DNA of 64,000 nucleotides from contig NZ_LQZQ01000002.1 of NCBI RefSeq assembly GCF_001593005.1, forward strand, positions 186,001 to 250,000. The letters are read 5' to 3'. Source of the DNA: Roseivirga ehrenbergii. Lineage in GTDB: Bacteria; Bacteroidota; Bacteroidia; Cytophagales; Cyclobacteriaceae. A model generated the notes under the pieces. The model saw only the letters and a program-made list of their open reading frames with translations. It made no database searches and had not been told where the DNA came from. The first letter of the stretch is position 1. Each line of letters begins with the position of its first letter. Positions 44,685 to 54,330 of this stretch are shown here, one piece after another. Made by a program: the position numbers and the translations under genes.

Positions 44685-44836
44685 TCTTACACTTATTTGT
44701 GTAAACCTATTTCAGGACAAGACAGCCAAAAGTTTACATTCTTGCAAAGAGCATGAAATCTGCAATGATTACCGATTTCTGATCCCTGATCAAACTGATT
44801 CCCCGTTTACCGATCAACTCTTAACAAATTTCCCAA

Positions 44837-47704
44837 TCAACTAATAGCTAGCTCGTCTCGTAAAAACTTAGCGGTATAGCCTTTTGTGCTTTTGGCTACT
44901 TTTTCGGGTGTGCCTTCGGCTATAATCATTCCGCCTTTGTCTCCGCCTTCTGGACCTAAGTCAATTACATGGTCGGCCACTTTCACTACATCCATATTGT
45001 GCTCAATCACCAAAACCGTATTGCCTTTGTCTACCAATCGGTTGAGTACATCTAGTAAATGTTGAATGTCTTGGAAGTGAAGGCCCGTGGTGGGTTCATC
45101 CAAAATATAGAGCGTTTTTCCAGTGTCCTTTTTGGAAAGTTCTGTCGCCAGTTTTACGCGCTGCGCCTCACCACCCGAAAGCGTAGTGGCATGCTGACCA
45201 AGCGAAATGTAGCCCAAACCAACATCGTTTAGGGTTTGAATTTTACGCAAGATTTTCGGCATGTGCTCGAAGAACTCTACCGCTTGTTCAACCGTCATGT
45301 CGAGTACATCAGAAATCGATTTCCCTTTGTAGCGCACCTCCAAAGTTTCGCGGTTATAGCGCTTTCCTTTACAGGTTTCGCAAGGCACATGAACGTTGGG
45401 CAGAAAGTCCATTTCAATCAACTTCATTCCAGCACCTTCGCAAGTTTCGCAGCGGCCACCCTTTACATTGAAAGAGAAACGCCCCGGCTTATAGCCTCTA
45501 ATTTTCGCTTCTGGCAATTCGGTAAACAGCGAACGGATATCGCTAAAAACGCCAGTGTAAGTAGCGGGGTTCGAACGTGGCGTTCTTCCAATTGGCGACT
45601 GATCTACTTCAATTACTTTGTCAATATTTTTAATGCCCTCGAAGCTGTCATACTCCATTGGTGTTTTTCTGGAACGGAAGAAATACTGGTTCAGAATTGG
45701 AAAAAGTGTTTCGTGAATCAGAGTTGATTTTCCACTTCCAGAAACGCCCGTAATGCAAATCATTTTGCCCAAATCGAGCTTGAGCGTTACGTTTTTGAGG
45801 TTGTTTCCCTTCGCACCTTTCAGCACTAACTTTTCTCCGTTACCCTCTCTTCTTTCTTTCGGAACCTCAATTTTCTTAAAGCCTTTTAAATAATCAGCTG
45901 TGGTACTGCCTTGCGACAAGAATGAATCGGGTTCTCCTGCAGCCACCACATTTCCCCCATGACGACCCGCGCCCGGCCCAATATCGATAATGTAATCCGA
46001 AGCCAACATCATATCCTTATCATGTTCCACCACGATAATCGTGTTGCCGATATCGCGTAAGTCCTGAAGGGCTTTGATCAGTTTCACATTGTCTCTCTGA
46101 TGCAAGCCAATACTCGGCTCATCCATGATATAAAGTACGCCAACTAGCTGTGTGCCAATTTGGGTCGCTAAACGAATTCGTTGTGCCTCACCACCCGAAA
46201 GGGTTCTGAGGGGTCTGTCTAACATCAAGTAATTCAAACCTACATCCAGCAAGAAGCCAATGCGTTTTCTGATTTCTTTGAGTACTTCCGTAGCAATGAT
46301 TTTCTGCTTATCCGTCAGTCGCTCTTCTAGGTTTTCGAACCAGTCCCAAAGGGTGTCAATGTCCATTTGGGCCAGTTCTGAAATGTTCTTTTCTGCAATT
46401 TTAAAATGCAGTGATTCTTTCTTTAGCCTTGCACCATTACATTCAGGGCAGGTTTTTACCGACATAAAGTCTTCAATCCACTTGCGGGTTTTCTCCGTTC
46501 CTTCGTCTTTTTGTTTCTCTAGAAAAGAAATTATGCCTTCGAATTTGGTGTTCCATTCCGTGCCCGGATATTTCTTAGAACTTACCGCCACTGCCACATC
46601 ATCGCCATACAAAAGCGTGTGCATTACTTCTTCGGGAATGTTCTTTATGGGTGTGCTCAGGCTAACTTTATAACGTTTGAGAATGGCCTCAATTTTCTTG
46701 AAAATCCAGATGTCGCGGTAATCGCCTAGGGGCGCAATTCCCCCACGGCTAATGCTCAACTTATCGTCTGGAATTACGGCCTCACGACTGATTTCTTCTA
46801 CTTTCCCTAACCCGTTACAGCTTGGGCAAGCACCGTAAGGCGAATTGAAAGAAAAGGAATTTGGGGCAGGTTCATCATATGATAAGCCGCTTTCCGGATC
46901 CATCAAATACTTAGAGAAATGATGGACAGTTCCTTCTTCATCGCGCACCATAATCACTCCCTTTCCATGGGTCATGGCGGTTTTTACGCTTTGCGCAATG
47001 CGGTAACGGTCTTCTTTTTTGGCTATAATTCGATCGACCACAATTTCTATATCGTGGGTTTTGTAACGGTCCACTTGCATCTTCGGCTCCATGTCAAGCA
47101 CCACACCATCAATGCGCACTTTGGTGAAGCCCATTTTGCGAATCTGCACAAAGAGTTCGCGATAGTGCCCTTTTCTACCTTTGACCACTGGCGCCAAAAG
47201 AATCAATTTCTTTCCTTCGAAATTTTCAATCAGGTGGTCAATCACTTGATCTTCTGACTGACGAATCATTTTTTTGCCTGTATTGTAAGAATAGGCTTCG
47301 CCCGCCCGGGCATAAAAGAGGCGGAGAAAATCGTAAATCTCAGTAAGTGTACCCACCGTAGAACGCGGGTTTTTCGAAGTGGTTTTTTGTTCGATGGAAA
47401 TTACCGGACTAAGGCCGTTGATTTTATCTACATCGGGCCGTTCCATATCGCCAATAAAAGAACGGGCGTAGGCCGAAAAACTTTCCATGTACCTGCGCTG
47501 ACCTTCGGCATAAATGGTATCGAAAGCCAAGGATGATTTTCCGGAGCCGGAAATACCAGTAATTACGACCAGTTTATTTCGCGGAATTACCGTGTCAATG
47601 TTCTTGAGGTTGTGTTCTCGCGCCCCGAAAATTTCTATGTTTTCATGACCAGAAAGGTCTATTGGAGCGAGATCGATTTTTACGTTTTCCTTGAGTTTTT
47701 CCAT
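44837..47704 (-). CDS. uvrA: Excinuclease ABC subunit UvrA
   Basis: 955 residues from the ATG at 47704; an upstream TTG at 47728 is in frame but less likely. Two ABC ATPase units are present: [20 protein letters not shown] in the first and [16 protein letters not shown] in the second, with signatures [12 protein letters not shown] and [12 protein letters not shown]. Zinc-finger Cys pairs are seen in CPSCNGLGK and [10 protein letters not shown], and in CETCEGAGM and CETCKGKRY. UvrA finds bulky DNA lesions and loads UvrB in nucleotide excision repair. The length is normal (E. coli 940). Confidence 0.98.
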   Translation of the reverse strand: MEKLKENVKIDLAPIDLSGHENIEIFGAREHNLKNIDTVIPRNKLVVITGISGSGKSSLAFDTIYAEGQRRYMESFSAYARSFIGDMERPDVDKINGLSPVISIEQKTTSKNPRSTVGTLTEIYDFLRLFYARAGEAYSYNTGKKMIRQSEDQVIDHLIENFEGKKLILLAPVVKGRKGHYRELFVQIRKMGFTKVRIDGVVLDMEPKMQVDRYKTHDIEIVVDRIIAKKEDRYRIAQSVKTAMTHGKGVIMVRDEEGTVHHFSKYLMDPESGLSYDEPAPNSFSFNSPYGACPSCNGLGKVEEISREAVIPDDKLSISRGGIAPLGDYRDIWIFKKIEAILKRYKVSLSTPIKNIPEEVMHTLLYGDDVAVAVSSKKYPGTEWNTKFEGIISFLEKQKDEGTEKTRKWIEDFMSVKTCPECNGARLKKESLHFKIAEKNISELAQMDIDTLWDWFENLEERLTDKQKIIATEVLKEIRKRIGFLLDVGLNYLMLDRPLRTLSGGEAQRIRLATQIGTQLVGVLYIMDEPSIGLHQRDNVKLIKALQDLRDIGNTIIVVEHDKDMMLASDYIIDIGPGAGRHGGNVVAAGEPDSFLSQGSTTADYLKGFKKIEVPKERREGNGEKLVLKGAKGNNLKNVTLKLDLGKMICITGVSGSGKSTLIHETLFPILNQYFFRSRKTPMEYDSFEGIKNIDKVIEVDQSPIGRTPRSNPATYTGVFSDIRSLFTELPEAKIRGYKPGRFSFNVKGGRCETCEGAGMKLIEMDFLPNVHVPCETCKGKRYNRETLEVRYKGKSISDVLDMTVEQAVEFFEHMPKILRKIQTLNDVGLGYISLGQHATTLSGGEAQRVKLATELSKKDTGKTLYILDEPTTGLHFQDIQHLLDVLNRLVDKGNTVLVIEHNMDVVKVADHVIDLGPEGGDKGGMIIAEGTPEKVAKSTKGYTAKFLRDELAIS

Positions 47705-47814
47705 GGATGTGCTGCCAAAAACAGACAATTGGCAAAGGTCAGGATTTACAGATGGAATTACAACTTAGGGTTGATTATTAATGTTTGGAGTTGGAGGGCT
47801 AATTATTAGGTGTA

Positions 47815-48309
47815 TCAACGGCTCACTTTTTTCCAACGTTTGAGATCCACCTTGTTTATATCAACTTCTCGAACCCATTGAAACCAAGGTGTGAAATCAG
47901 AGACCATGATAATTCGCCTTTGATGTGAGTCATAGTTCTCCTCAAGAATGATCTTTCTATCCGAATAGTACTTGTGTTCATAAAGAATTCTTTCTCGATC
48001 GTTGGAGCCTTCACCGAGAAAAACGAAAATCATGGCCGTGAGCCAAGTGAAGAAGGCAAATCCAACTGCTAGAAAAAAGCTAGCAAACCAATATCTGTCT
48101 CTCCAATTTTTGAAATAGTCTATGACAAAAATCGATATTGCTAAAACGGGAATACTAAAGACAATAAACGTCAGAAAATTCTCTTCTAACTCATAGTCTT
48201 TAAAAATAATGGGCGAATACTGTCTCAATAATAAATACCCCAACATCAAAGGTATGTAGCACAAACAGAGTTTGAAAACCCTTCTCATTGCCAATTCTCT
48301 ATCCATCAC
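47815..48309 (-). CDS. Three-TM membrane protein in the creD operon
   Basis: 164 residues with three predicted helices (about 12-28, 47-63, 75-97) and a charged C-terminal part (RERILYEHKYYSDRKIILEE). It starts within the last 4 bp of the phosphatase-family gene, so it is the third member of the creD transcript. I recognise no family; its membrane location next to CreD hints at envelope function. Start could be at 48309 or one codon later (MM). Confidence 0.65.
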   Translation of the reverse strand: MMDRELAMRRVFKLCLCYIPLMLGYLLLRQYSPIIFKDYELEENFLTFIVFSIPVLAISIFVIDYFKNWRDRYWFASFFLAVGFAFFTWLTAMIFVFLGEGSNDRERILYEHKYYSDRKIILEENYDSHQRRIIMVSDFTPWFQWVREVDINKVDLKRWKKVSR

Positions 48310-49304
48310 ATCCCCCTCAATTCATAAGTGCCCATAATGGCGAGATGATCTGAAGTAATTTTGACAGAGTCCAAAGAACGACAGCCAATCCCTTTAGAAT
48401 GGAAGATATAGTCAATCGGGATTTGGGCCAAGTAAGGGTTCCAAGCAGGAAAAGTTGGCGTCAGCTTTTTACGGCTATCTTGCAAGTCGGTAGTCGATTT
48501 GAAGTTCTTCAAGCGGTTGTCCCAAGGCACAGTGTTGAAGTCACCTAATACCAGAAACTCGCCTTTCTTTTCACTGATGTATTCCTTAGCTATATTCAAG
48601 TGTTCGTTGCGGGTATTCCATTTTAATCGAGTGGTTGGCGAACGGGTATGCAAGGCCAGAAAGTTAATTTCCTCCTCATGCATTTTCACCTTTCCAATAA
48701 TATTGGTAGTGCCCGCCCATTCCACGATTTCAGTATCGATTAATGGATGTTTGCTGAACACCGCAATGCCTTGGCTGGCATCATCATTACTCACCACTTT
48801 AGAAAACGGATAATCAATGGCTAGCCCTTTCTTTAATTCGGTTGCCCATTCCGCACTTACTTCCTGAAAGGAAACAAAATCGGGTGATAGCTGAATCACT
48901 CTATCAATGGTGCTTTCATAGGCTTCATTGGTAGCCAACACATTAAATTGAAGCACTGTCATCTGCTCTTTGCCTTGAGTAATTTGATAACCCAGACCAA
49001 TGGGGCTATTGATCTTAATCAACAGCAACAGATAAATAGAAAAGTTGATGCCCGCCAAACGGTAATGGTGCTTAATAATCCAGAATATACTCAAAAGGCC
49101 ATAAACCAACATGGCCTGAAATAAGAAGGATTGAAACAGGGTAAGTGTAAAGGTATAGGTTGGGATCAGCAGTAAAAGCGCAGGCAATAATAGCACAGCC
49201 GCCAAAGCCCTTTCCTTGTTTTTAGGCTGACGCATAAGGCAGTACATTCTGAGCAAGAAAAGCCCGATCCGGATTAATATTTTGAGTTTTAATTTATGAC
49301 GCAT
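48306..49304 (-). CDS. Endonuclease/exonuclease/phosphatase family membrane protein
   Basis: 332 residues. Three hydrophobic helices fill the first 110 residues (ALAAVLLLPALLLLIPTYTF). Then comes the DNase I-like fold: MTVLQFNVLATNEAYESTID, PDFVSFQEVSAEW (metal Glu), LVLGDFNTVPWDNRL (GDFN) and ITSDHLAIM (SDH). It is similar in layout to E. coli YbhP/YafD-type membrane EEP proteins, whose substrate is not defined. The gene overlaps the end of creD by 11 bp and the next gene by 4 bp. Confidence 0.87.
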   Translation of the reverse strand: MRHKLKLKILIRIGLFLLRMYCLMRQPKNKERALAAVLLLPALLLLIPTYTFTLTLFQSFLFQAMLVYGLLSIFWIIKHHYRLAGINFSIYLLLLIKINSPIGLGYQITQGKEQMTVLQFNVLATNEAYESTIDRVIQLSPDFVSFQEVSAEWATELKKGLAIDYPFSKVVSNDDASQGIAVFSKHPLIDTEIVEWAGTTNIIGKVKMHEEEINFLALHTRSPTTRLKWNTRNEHLNIAKEYISEKKGEFLVLGDFNTVPWDNRLKNFKSTTDLQDSRKKLTPTFPAWNPYLAQIPIDYIFHSKGIGCRSLDSVKITSDHLAIMGTYELRGM

Positions 49305-50643
49305 GGCTAATGATTTCTTTAGATTTGATATTATACCAGTCTACTTTTCTAGATAAATACATGCAGAATCCGAGAACCAACACGAGGCCAAAACTGCCTA
49401 CTAAAAGGGCAAAATCTTCGAGTTGAAGGATGATGAAAATGAAGGAATAGATAAGGGTGAAGAAGCCGAACATGACCATTGCCAGCTTCGAGCTTTGTAA
49501 TATTGATTTAGCGTAGAGCGAAACCATACCCACAATAATGGCCGAGGCGATTAGGTAAGCATTATTAAACCCAACTTGCTCCGAAAGGGAAAGCAACAGG
49601 GTGTAGAAAACGGTCAAAGCCAACCCAACAAGAATATATTGAATAGGATGAATCCGCTTTTTATTCAGAATTTCAACAAAGAAGAAGGTAATGAAAGTGA
49701 GAAACAGAATGAGGATGGCATATTTAGCTGACCGTGTGTTGCGCTGATAATTATCGACTGGCTGATAAAGGTCAACGCCAAAACTAGAATTGCTTATCTG
49801 ATGTGCCTTACCCTCCCATTGTTGTGGGTAATTTCGATTCAAATCGAAAACCGACCATTCCGCGGTAAAACCATTGTCGGTAATGTTATAACTATCGGGT
49901 AAAAACTGACCACCAAAACTTGGGTGCGGCCAAGTAGAAGCCAAACTAATATTCGTGGTTTTGCCAATTGGATTGAAGGAAAGCGACTCGGTTCCGTTGA
50001 TATTTAAATCGAAGGAAAAGGGAATGGATTTACTCTCCGAATCAATTGCGACTTTACTATTAACACCCGAGCTCAATAAATCTTGAACAGGAATTCCCGA
50101 ACCCGCACGATAGGTATTCTCTCCAAATTGAATCTGAATATCAGATTGGATGCCCGCCATGTCTGGAATACCGATGGACACAAAAGCTTCTGACCAAAGA
50201 ATGCTTTCCTCTTCCACTTGAAAATTACTGAAGTCCAAGGCCTCAAATTGACCTTCTGCACTAAGCTCAGAATTGTAAACGATTACTTCGTAAATACCTC
50301 GTTTCCGTTTTTCAGGGTTCAGCTTACCTTTTACATCCAGCTGTGAGGGAAGAAAATGAGCATAGTGTTTGGTGGTATAAGGACCCTCAACTCCTTTGTG
50401 AGTTCTATTAAACGGAATGGTGAGAATAGGCCCAGTGATCTCCAATGGTGCACCCCATTTTTGAGAAACCTCTTCCACCGCTTCAATCTGATTAATTTTC
50501 CTTTCGCTGATCAACGATTTGATCATTGAATTGGGGATTAATAATACGGCAATTAGAAAACCGATGGACAGCAATTTTATACTTACTGAGGTTTTAATGT
50601 TGTTGTTAATTTTTTCGAAAATTGACTCTTGTTTTTCTTCCAT
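49294..50643 (-). CDS. creD: Inner-membrane protein CreD family
   Basis: 449 residues from the ATG at 50643, preferred over an upstream TTG at 50676 that lies inside the operator palindrome. CreD hallmarks are the N-terminal TM followed by KINQIEAVEEVSQKWGAPLE, GPILTIPF, a long extracytoplasmic part with GLNINGTESLSFNPIGK-like strands (SFDLNINGTESLSFNPIGKT), and then six C-terminal helices. In E. coli creD belongs to the CreBC regulon and affects envelope integrity and beta-lactam/colicin tolerance; here no CreBC is adjacent. A 19-bp palindrome lies 19 bp upstream, the same as at the regulator operon. Confidence 0.9.
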   Translation of the reverse strand: MEEKQESIFEKINNNIKTSVSIKLLSIGFLIAVLLIPNSMIKSLISERKINQIEAVEEVSQKWGAPLEITGPILTIPFNRTHKGVEGPYTTKHYAHFLPSQLDVKGKLNPEKRKRGIYEVIVYNSELSAEGQFEALDFSNFQVEEESILWSEAFVSIGIPDMAGIQSDIQIQFGENTYRAGSGIPVQDLLSSGVNSKVAIDSESKSIPFSFDLNINGTESLSFNPIGKTTNISLASTWPHPSFGGQFLPDSYNITDNGFTAEWSVFDLNRNYPQQWEGKAHQISNSSFGVDLYQPVDNYQRNTRSAKYAILILFLTFITFFFVEILNKKRIHPIQYILVGLALTVFYTLLLSLSEQVGFNNAYLIASAIIVGMVSLYAKSILQSSKLAMVMFGFFTLIYSFIFIILQLEDFALLVGSFGLVLVLGFCMYLSRKVDWYNIKSKEIISHAS

Positions 50644-50661
50644 GATAATTGAGTTTAAAAG

Positions 50662-50680
50662 TACTTTGTATTTCAAAGTA
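50662..50680 (-). promoter_or_regulatory. Palindromic operator of the creD operon
   Basis: TACTTTG-TATTT-CAAAGTA: perfect 7-bp arms around 5 bp, starting 19 bp upstream of creD. The same arms recur at 51631-51649. One arm (TACTTTG) resembles a -7 element, so repression by promoter occlusion is plausible. Confidence 0.7.
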
Positions 50681-50696
50681 TAGGAATAAAAAAATA

Positions 50697-51005
50697 TTAC
50701 CCTCTACCTGTCTGTTCTTTAATTAAAGCCTCCAACGCATCAATATGCGCCATAAAGGCCACCTTGCCAGCTTTCGTGGCCACGTATTTCGTATTCGGTT
50801 TTCTACCCACAAATGATTTCTGTACTTCTATATATTCCTCTTTTTCCAAGGCCTTTAAATGGCTGGCCAAGTTACCATCCGTTACTTCCAGTATTTCCTT
50901 CAGGCGGTTAAAGTCCATCTCTTCGCCTGCAATCAATGCGCTCATGATGCCCAACCTCACCCTGTTTTCAAAGGCCTTATTTAATGTATGTATGTTAACT
51001 TTCAA
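50697..51005 (-). CDS. Winged-helix transcriptional regulator of the creD locus
   Basis: 102 residues forming an ArsR/MarR-like winged helix: FENRVRLGIMSALIAGEEMD, FNRLKEILEVTDGNLASHLK (recognition helix) and the wing VGRKPNTKYVATKAGKVAF. It matches the small HTH regulators that accompany CreD genes in Bacteroidota. No sensor domain is visible. It overlaps the upstream membrane gene by 4 bp, and is presumably the protein that binds the shared TACTTTG-N5-CAAAGTA sites. Confidence 0.88.
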   Translation of the reverse strand: MKVNIHTLNKAFENRVRLGIMSALIAGEEMDFNRLKEILEVTDGNLASHLKALEKEEYIEVQKSFVGRKPNTKYVATKAGKVAFMAHIDALEALIKEQTGRG

Positions 51006-51622
51006 CGTTCGTATTTAAAGTACATTACCGCACCGTATACAATGTGCATTACGCCAAAACCCAAGGCCCAAATGAGTAAACCATAACCAGGACTAAGACA
51101 AGCCAAAAGCCCAAGACCTGCTTGAATAATGCCCAAATAGCGAATATCTCTAAAGGTATATTTACTGGCGTTAATCAATGCCATACCGTAAAAGATAAGC
51201 GTGGCTGGAGCCATAAGCGAAATAAAGCCACGAGTATACAGAATCATCACGAAAAGCCCACCAATTACCAGCGGAATCATCAGGTTTAGAATTACTCTTT
51301 TGGCGCTATCGTCCCAAGTTTTAACACCGTGCTTCTTTGCTTTTTTAGTAGTGAAGTACACCCCTGTGCCCACGGCCAAAACAAAAACGGCCACTAAATC
51401 TACAATTAGCCAAGTCAAGTTTTCTGACACTTGCCGCTGGTTGAGCATGTCGTGGTAGAGAATGGTACTGCTGTTATAAATCAGCTTATTGGCTATGAAT
51501 GCACCAATCAACGCATAAATTCCGGCCAAAACCCCCGTTAACCCACTTAAGGAAATAAAGCGTGAGGATTTCTCCATAATGGAGCGAATCTCAGAGATGT
51601 CTTTCAAGTAATCCTTATTCAT
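51002..51622 (-). CDS. Multi-pass membrane protein cotranscribed with the regulator
   Basis: 206 residues from the ATG at 51622 (an upstream GTG lies inside the operator). About five TM helices, including LSGLTGVLAGIYALIGAFIA, LIVDLVAVFVLAVGTGVYF and LGIIQAGLGLLACLSPGYGL, with a charged loop between. No family name comes to mind. It is first in the two-gene operon with the winged-helix regulator, which suggests that it acts as a sensor or as a target in the same envelope response. Confidence 0.75.
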   Translation of the reverse strand: MNKDYLKDISEIRSIMEKSSRFISLSGLTGVLAGIYALIGAFIANKLIYNSSTILYHDMLNQRQVSENLTWLIVDLVAVFVLAVGTGVYFTTKKAKKHGVKTWDDSAKRVILNLMIPLVIGGLFVMILYTRGFISLMAPATLIFYGMALINASKYTFRDIRYLGIIQAGLGLLACLSPGYGLLIWALGFGVMHIVYGAVMYFKYER

Positions 51623-51630
51623 ATTAAAAG

Positions 51631-51649
51631 TACTTTGAGTCACAAAGTA
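51631..51649 (-). promoter_or_regulatory. Palindromic operator of the regulator operon
   Basis: TACTTTG-AGTCA-CAAAGTA: the same arms and spacing as at 50662-50680, starting 9 bp upstream of the membrane-protein start. This second site before the regulator's own operon suggests autoregulation. Confidence 0.7.
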
Positions 51650-51769
51650 AATGATTTGTTTTGATGATGCAATATTATCTGAAGAAAAAACCTTTGCCTT
51701 CTACCAATTCAACATCTCTACTAAATTGAATATTATATGTATAATTGTCCTTTAGGATAGATCGATTCT

Positions 51770-52009
51770 ATGTTAGAAAATGATTATGCAAGTAGTTTAA
51801 ACGAAGTGAGTCATTCAACTACACTGATGAACACAAGAAAATTATTAGGATTTGTTTTTTTAATACTAGGCTTGGTTAGCCTGCTCACTATTGTTCTAAT
51901 GCCAAAAAATGAATCGACTGCTGTCTACTTTAAGCTCGCCTACATTATTCCTCCATTTTGCCTCATTGTGAGTTACTTTGCTTTTAAAAGAAAAACCAAG
52001 CATTCTTAA
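51770..52009 (+). CDS. Small two-TM protein
   Basis: 79 residues from ATG 51770, or 60 from ATG 51827 (MNTRK), which would match the size of the next genes. Two TM helices (LLGFVFLILGLVSLLTIVLM, LAYIIPPFCLIVSYFAF) with a short charged end. No recognised family. It is the first of three consecutive small membrane genes and ends 10 bp before the next. Confidence 0.5.
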   Translation: MLENDYASSLNEVSHSTTLMNTRKLLGFVFLILGLVSLLTIVLMPKNESTAVYFKLAYIIPPFCLIVSYFAFKRKTKHS

Positions 52010-52019
52010 TTTAAGAATT

Positions 52020-52202
52020 ATGAAAAAGAACTATTACTGGATTGTGGGGCTGATTTTAACAACAATAGCCATTATCTCGAACCTTGTTAATACAGACAAT
52101 AACTCCTCAAAAATCTTTTCCTATGTGCTTCTTGCCTCTGCTATAATCATCATTGCTCTTGGGCTGAAAAATAGATCAAAACAAAGACACAGTAATGAAT
52201 AA
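52020..52202 (+). CDS. Small two-TM protein, second of three
   Basis: 60 residues from ATG 52020 with helices YYWIVGLILTTIAIISNLV and IFSYVLLASAIIIIALGL and a basic tail KNRSKQRHSNE. Same architecture as its neighbours; no family recognised. Its last 8 bp overlap the ancestral ATG of the third gene, a typical coupling arrangement. Confidence 0.5.
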   Translation: MKKNYYWIVGLILTTIAIISNLVNTDNNSSKIFSYVLLASAIIIIALGLKNRSKQRHSNE

Positions 52203-52406
52203 TACCGCATGCAGGATTATAGCCGCTATTCTATTAGTACTTCTAATATTGTTTATCCTGTATTGTTTATCCTGACTTTGGTGTTTGGCCTACACCACAA
52301 ATACTATTTCTTCGAAGTAATCAGGTCTTATGTCATTGTTGCTGTTGGTGTGGCGTTCTTGATACTGATTTATACTTCATCTAAAAAACAGAAAAGCGAC
52401 AAATAA
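52195..52406 (+). pseudogene. Small two-TM gene disrupted by a 14-bp tandem duplication
   Basis: From ATG 52195 the frame reads MNNTACRIIAAILLVLLILF and hits TGA at 52273-52275 directly after the second copy of TATTGTTTATCCTG. Removing one copy restores a continuous 65-residue frame through LTLVFGLHHKYYFFEVIRSY to the stop at 52404-52406, with two TM helices like its neighbours. In the present sequence an alternative ATG at 52209 in the downstream frame still yields 65 residues, but it replaces the hydrophobic first helix by MQDYSRYSISTSNIVYP. Either the gene is broken or it is switched to a variant N-terminus. Confidence 0.6.
52247..52274 (+). repeat. 14-bp perfect tandem duplication
   Basis: TATTGTTTATCCTG occurs at 52247-52260 and again at 52261-52274 with no spacer. 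Being 14 bp, it shifts the frame of the gene that contains it. Confidence 0.95.
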
Positions 52407-52594
52407 AGAACTACGGTAGTTGTTCAAGCTACTCCTTAATAACCAAAAGTCCACTTCTCTTAAGCGCTTAATATTATCGACCCAAAAAAATGTTCTAGTT
52501 TTGCAGCAAGAAGTCCAAGCAAGGTTTTGCTGTAGACTTCTGAGGTTCAATCATTCAGGCGCTTATTGAATAAGCATTTTTAACCGAGCATATT

Positions 52595-53167
52595 TTGACC
52601 GATAAAGCATTAATTGACCAAATCAAAAACGGAGACGAAAGTGCTTTCGAAAGCCTATTTCGAGAGTACTTTAAAGTGCTTTCTGTTTTCGCTAAGAAAT
52701 TTCTGAATGATCTAGATGCTGCGCAAGACATCGTTCAGGAAGTCTTTGTCAAATTTTATGAGCAGAGAGAAAAACTAGAAGTTCATACTTCGCTCAAGGC
52801 GCTGCTGTACCAATCGGTGCGCAATCGATGCTTGGACCAAATCCGCAGTACACAAACCCGTAGCGGCCACCACGACAATATTCTAGCGGCTTCTTTCGGA
52901 GCCGATATCGATACTTCTGATTTTATGGAGCAGGCGGAATTGGAACAAATGATTTACAATTCTATTGCCCAGTTGCCCGAACAATGTCAGCTCATTTTTA
53001 AGATGAGTCGATTAGAAGGAAAGAAGAACCAAGAGATAGCCGATGAGCTCGGAATTTCGAAACGCACGGTAGAAACCCAGATCAGCAATGCGCTCAAACG
53101 CCTTCGCCTCGATCTTTTTGAATACCTAAAAGCATTGATAATCATTGCTTTAGAAATTCTTTCATAA
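52595..53167 (+). CDS. ECF-type RNA polymerase sigma factor, FecR-partnered
   Basis: 190 residues starting with TTG at 52595 (TDKALIDQIKNGDESAFESL); no ATG fits the conserved beginning. Region 2 shows LDAAQDIVQEVFVKFYEQRE and SLKALLYQSVRNRCLDQIRS. Region 4 shows LPEQCQLIFKMSRLEGKKNQ and EIADELGISKRTVETQISNA. The FecR anti-sigma gene follows after 57 bp. In Bacteroidota this pair normally controls a TonB receptor; here two beta-barrel proteins follow instead. Confidence 0.92.
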   Translation: MTDKALIDQIKNGDESAFESLFREYFKVLSVFAKKFLNDLDAAQDIVQEVFVKFYEQREKLEVHTSLKALLYQSVRNRCLDQIRSTQTRSGHHDNILAASFGADIDTSDFMEQAELEQMIYNSIAQLPEQCQLIFKMSRLEGKKNQEIADELGISKRTVETQISNALKRLRLDLFEYLKALIIIALEILS

Positions 53168-53224
53168 AATTTTCAATTGGGTCTACGTGTGTTTTATCAC
53201 TAGGCCGTCATATTACTGAACTCA

Positions 53225-54208
53225 ATGAAAAACAGAAGCACCATAGACGAACACCTGCTACTTTCCTACTTAAAGGGAGAGGCCACCGAGGCTGAACTTC
53301 AGCAAGTGGAAGCTTGGTTGGCGCTGGATGAAGGCAATGCTGCTTTGCTTAACAAATGGAAACAGGCTTGGCGACATGCTGATGCCATGGCTGATTTTAC
53401 TACGATTGATGTAGACAAAAATTGGTCGCAAGTGCAAGGCAAGATTCAACCTAAACAAGCAAAGCAGGTATTCTTGTTGCCAAAAATATGGCGCGTGGCT
53501 GCAGCCATTTTGCTGATTGCTACGGTAGCGTTTTTAGGAAGGGAATTTATGAACAATTCTGCTGGAGAAATGCAAAGCCTAATGGCGGCCAGCTTAAACG
53601 GTGAAGCTGCTGTACTCCCAGATGGTTCGCAGGTTTGGCTAAAAGAAGGCTCTTCAATCACTTTTCCAGAAGAATTTTCTTCCAAGGAAAGAGAAGTAAT
53701 CTTAAAAGGGGAAGGCTTTTTTGAGGTGGCACATAATCCTGAACAACCTTTTATTGTAAAGGCCAAACAGACAGAAACTCGGGTTTTAGGCACCTCTTTC
53801 AATTTAAATGCTTCGCAAGAAGGGGAAAGAATTGAACTGGTTTTAATAACAGGAAAAGTAAGATTTTCTACCCAAGAAGAGGTGGTGGTTTTAGCCCCTG
53901 GCGATCAGGTAGTGATTGATGAAGGCGGAAAGCTATCTAAAAAGGAAAATTCAAACGGAAATTTCTTGGCTTGGAAAACAGGCACTTTGGTTTTCGAAAA
54001 CACGCCAATGAAACAAGTAATGGAGGACATTGCGAATGCTTATGGGATTGGCTATGAATTCGAAAATACAGCCTTTATGAATTGCCCACTGACGACAAGA
54101 TTCGAAAATGAATCCATAGAAAATGTGTTGCAAGCCATTGAAGCCCTATTCGATATAGAAATAGAAGAAAATAACGGAGCATATATTATTAAAGGAAACG
54201 GATGTTAA
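53225..54208 (+). CDS. FecR-family anti-sigma factor
   Basis: 327 residues. The cytoplasmic sigma-binding part (residues 1-85, LLLSYLKGEATEAELQQVEA, LNKWKQAWRHADAM) is followed by one TM helix at about 89-107. The periplasmic FecR domain comes next (ILKGEGFFEVAHNPEQPFIV, TRVLGTSFNLNA), and then a C-terminal DUF4974 domain that has the STN-like fold (FENTPMKQVMEDIANAYGIG). It receives a signal from an STN domain of an outer-membrane partner, in this locus presumably the fusion protein at 55061. Confidence 0.92.
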   Translation: MKNRSTIDEHLLLSYLKGEATEAELQQVEAWLALDEGNAALLNKWKQAWRHADAMADFTTIDVDKNWSQVQGKIQPKQAKQVFLLPKIWRVAAAILLIATVAFLGREFMNNSAGEMQSLMAASLNGEAAVLPDGSQVWLKEGSSITFPEEFSSKEREVILKGEGFFEVAHNPEQPFIVKAKQTETRVLGTSFNLNASQEGERIELVLITGKVRFSTQEEVVVLAPGDQVVIDEGGKLSKKENSNGNFLAWKTGTLVFENTPMKQVMEDIANAYGIGYEFENTAFMNCPLTTRFENESIENVLQAIEALFDIEIEENNGAYIIKGNGC

Positions 54209-54330
54209 TGTAGAATCAATTATCAAAACAACATAAACGCATTGCTTTTCAAGAATTGGTCGTTCGCGGAAGCAAAGTGAAAAGGTCAAAAACTCAAAAA
54301 ACAATTCAACAACAGTCAAAAACAAAAATT

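Larger units (their letters stand above)
43372..44720 (-). mobile_element. Complete IS3-family insertion sequence
   Basis: 1349 bp with imperfect terminal repeats, TCGTCCTAAAAAAAGTTTAC at the left and, read inward, TTGTCCTGAAATAGGTTTAC at the right (16 of 20 alike). GAC on both outsides (43369-43371 and 44721-44723) is a candidate 3-bp target duplication. It holds orfA and orfB on the minus strand and sits between the uvrA 3' end and the acyl-CoA dehydrogenase 5' end. Confidence 0.85.

Noticed and set aside
44724-44750. AAAAGTTTACA just outside the IS right end, like the left inverted repeat
   Set aside because: Only 11 bases match and orientation does not fit a second terminal repeat, so it is probably coincidence.
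50764-51458. Plus-strand frames over the regulator operon
   Set aside because: They are antisense to genes with clear domains and show no family features.
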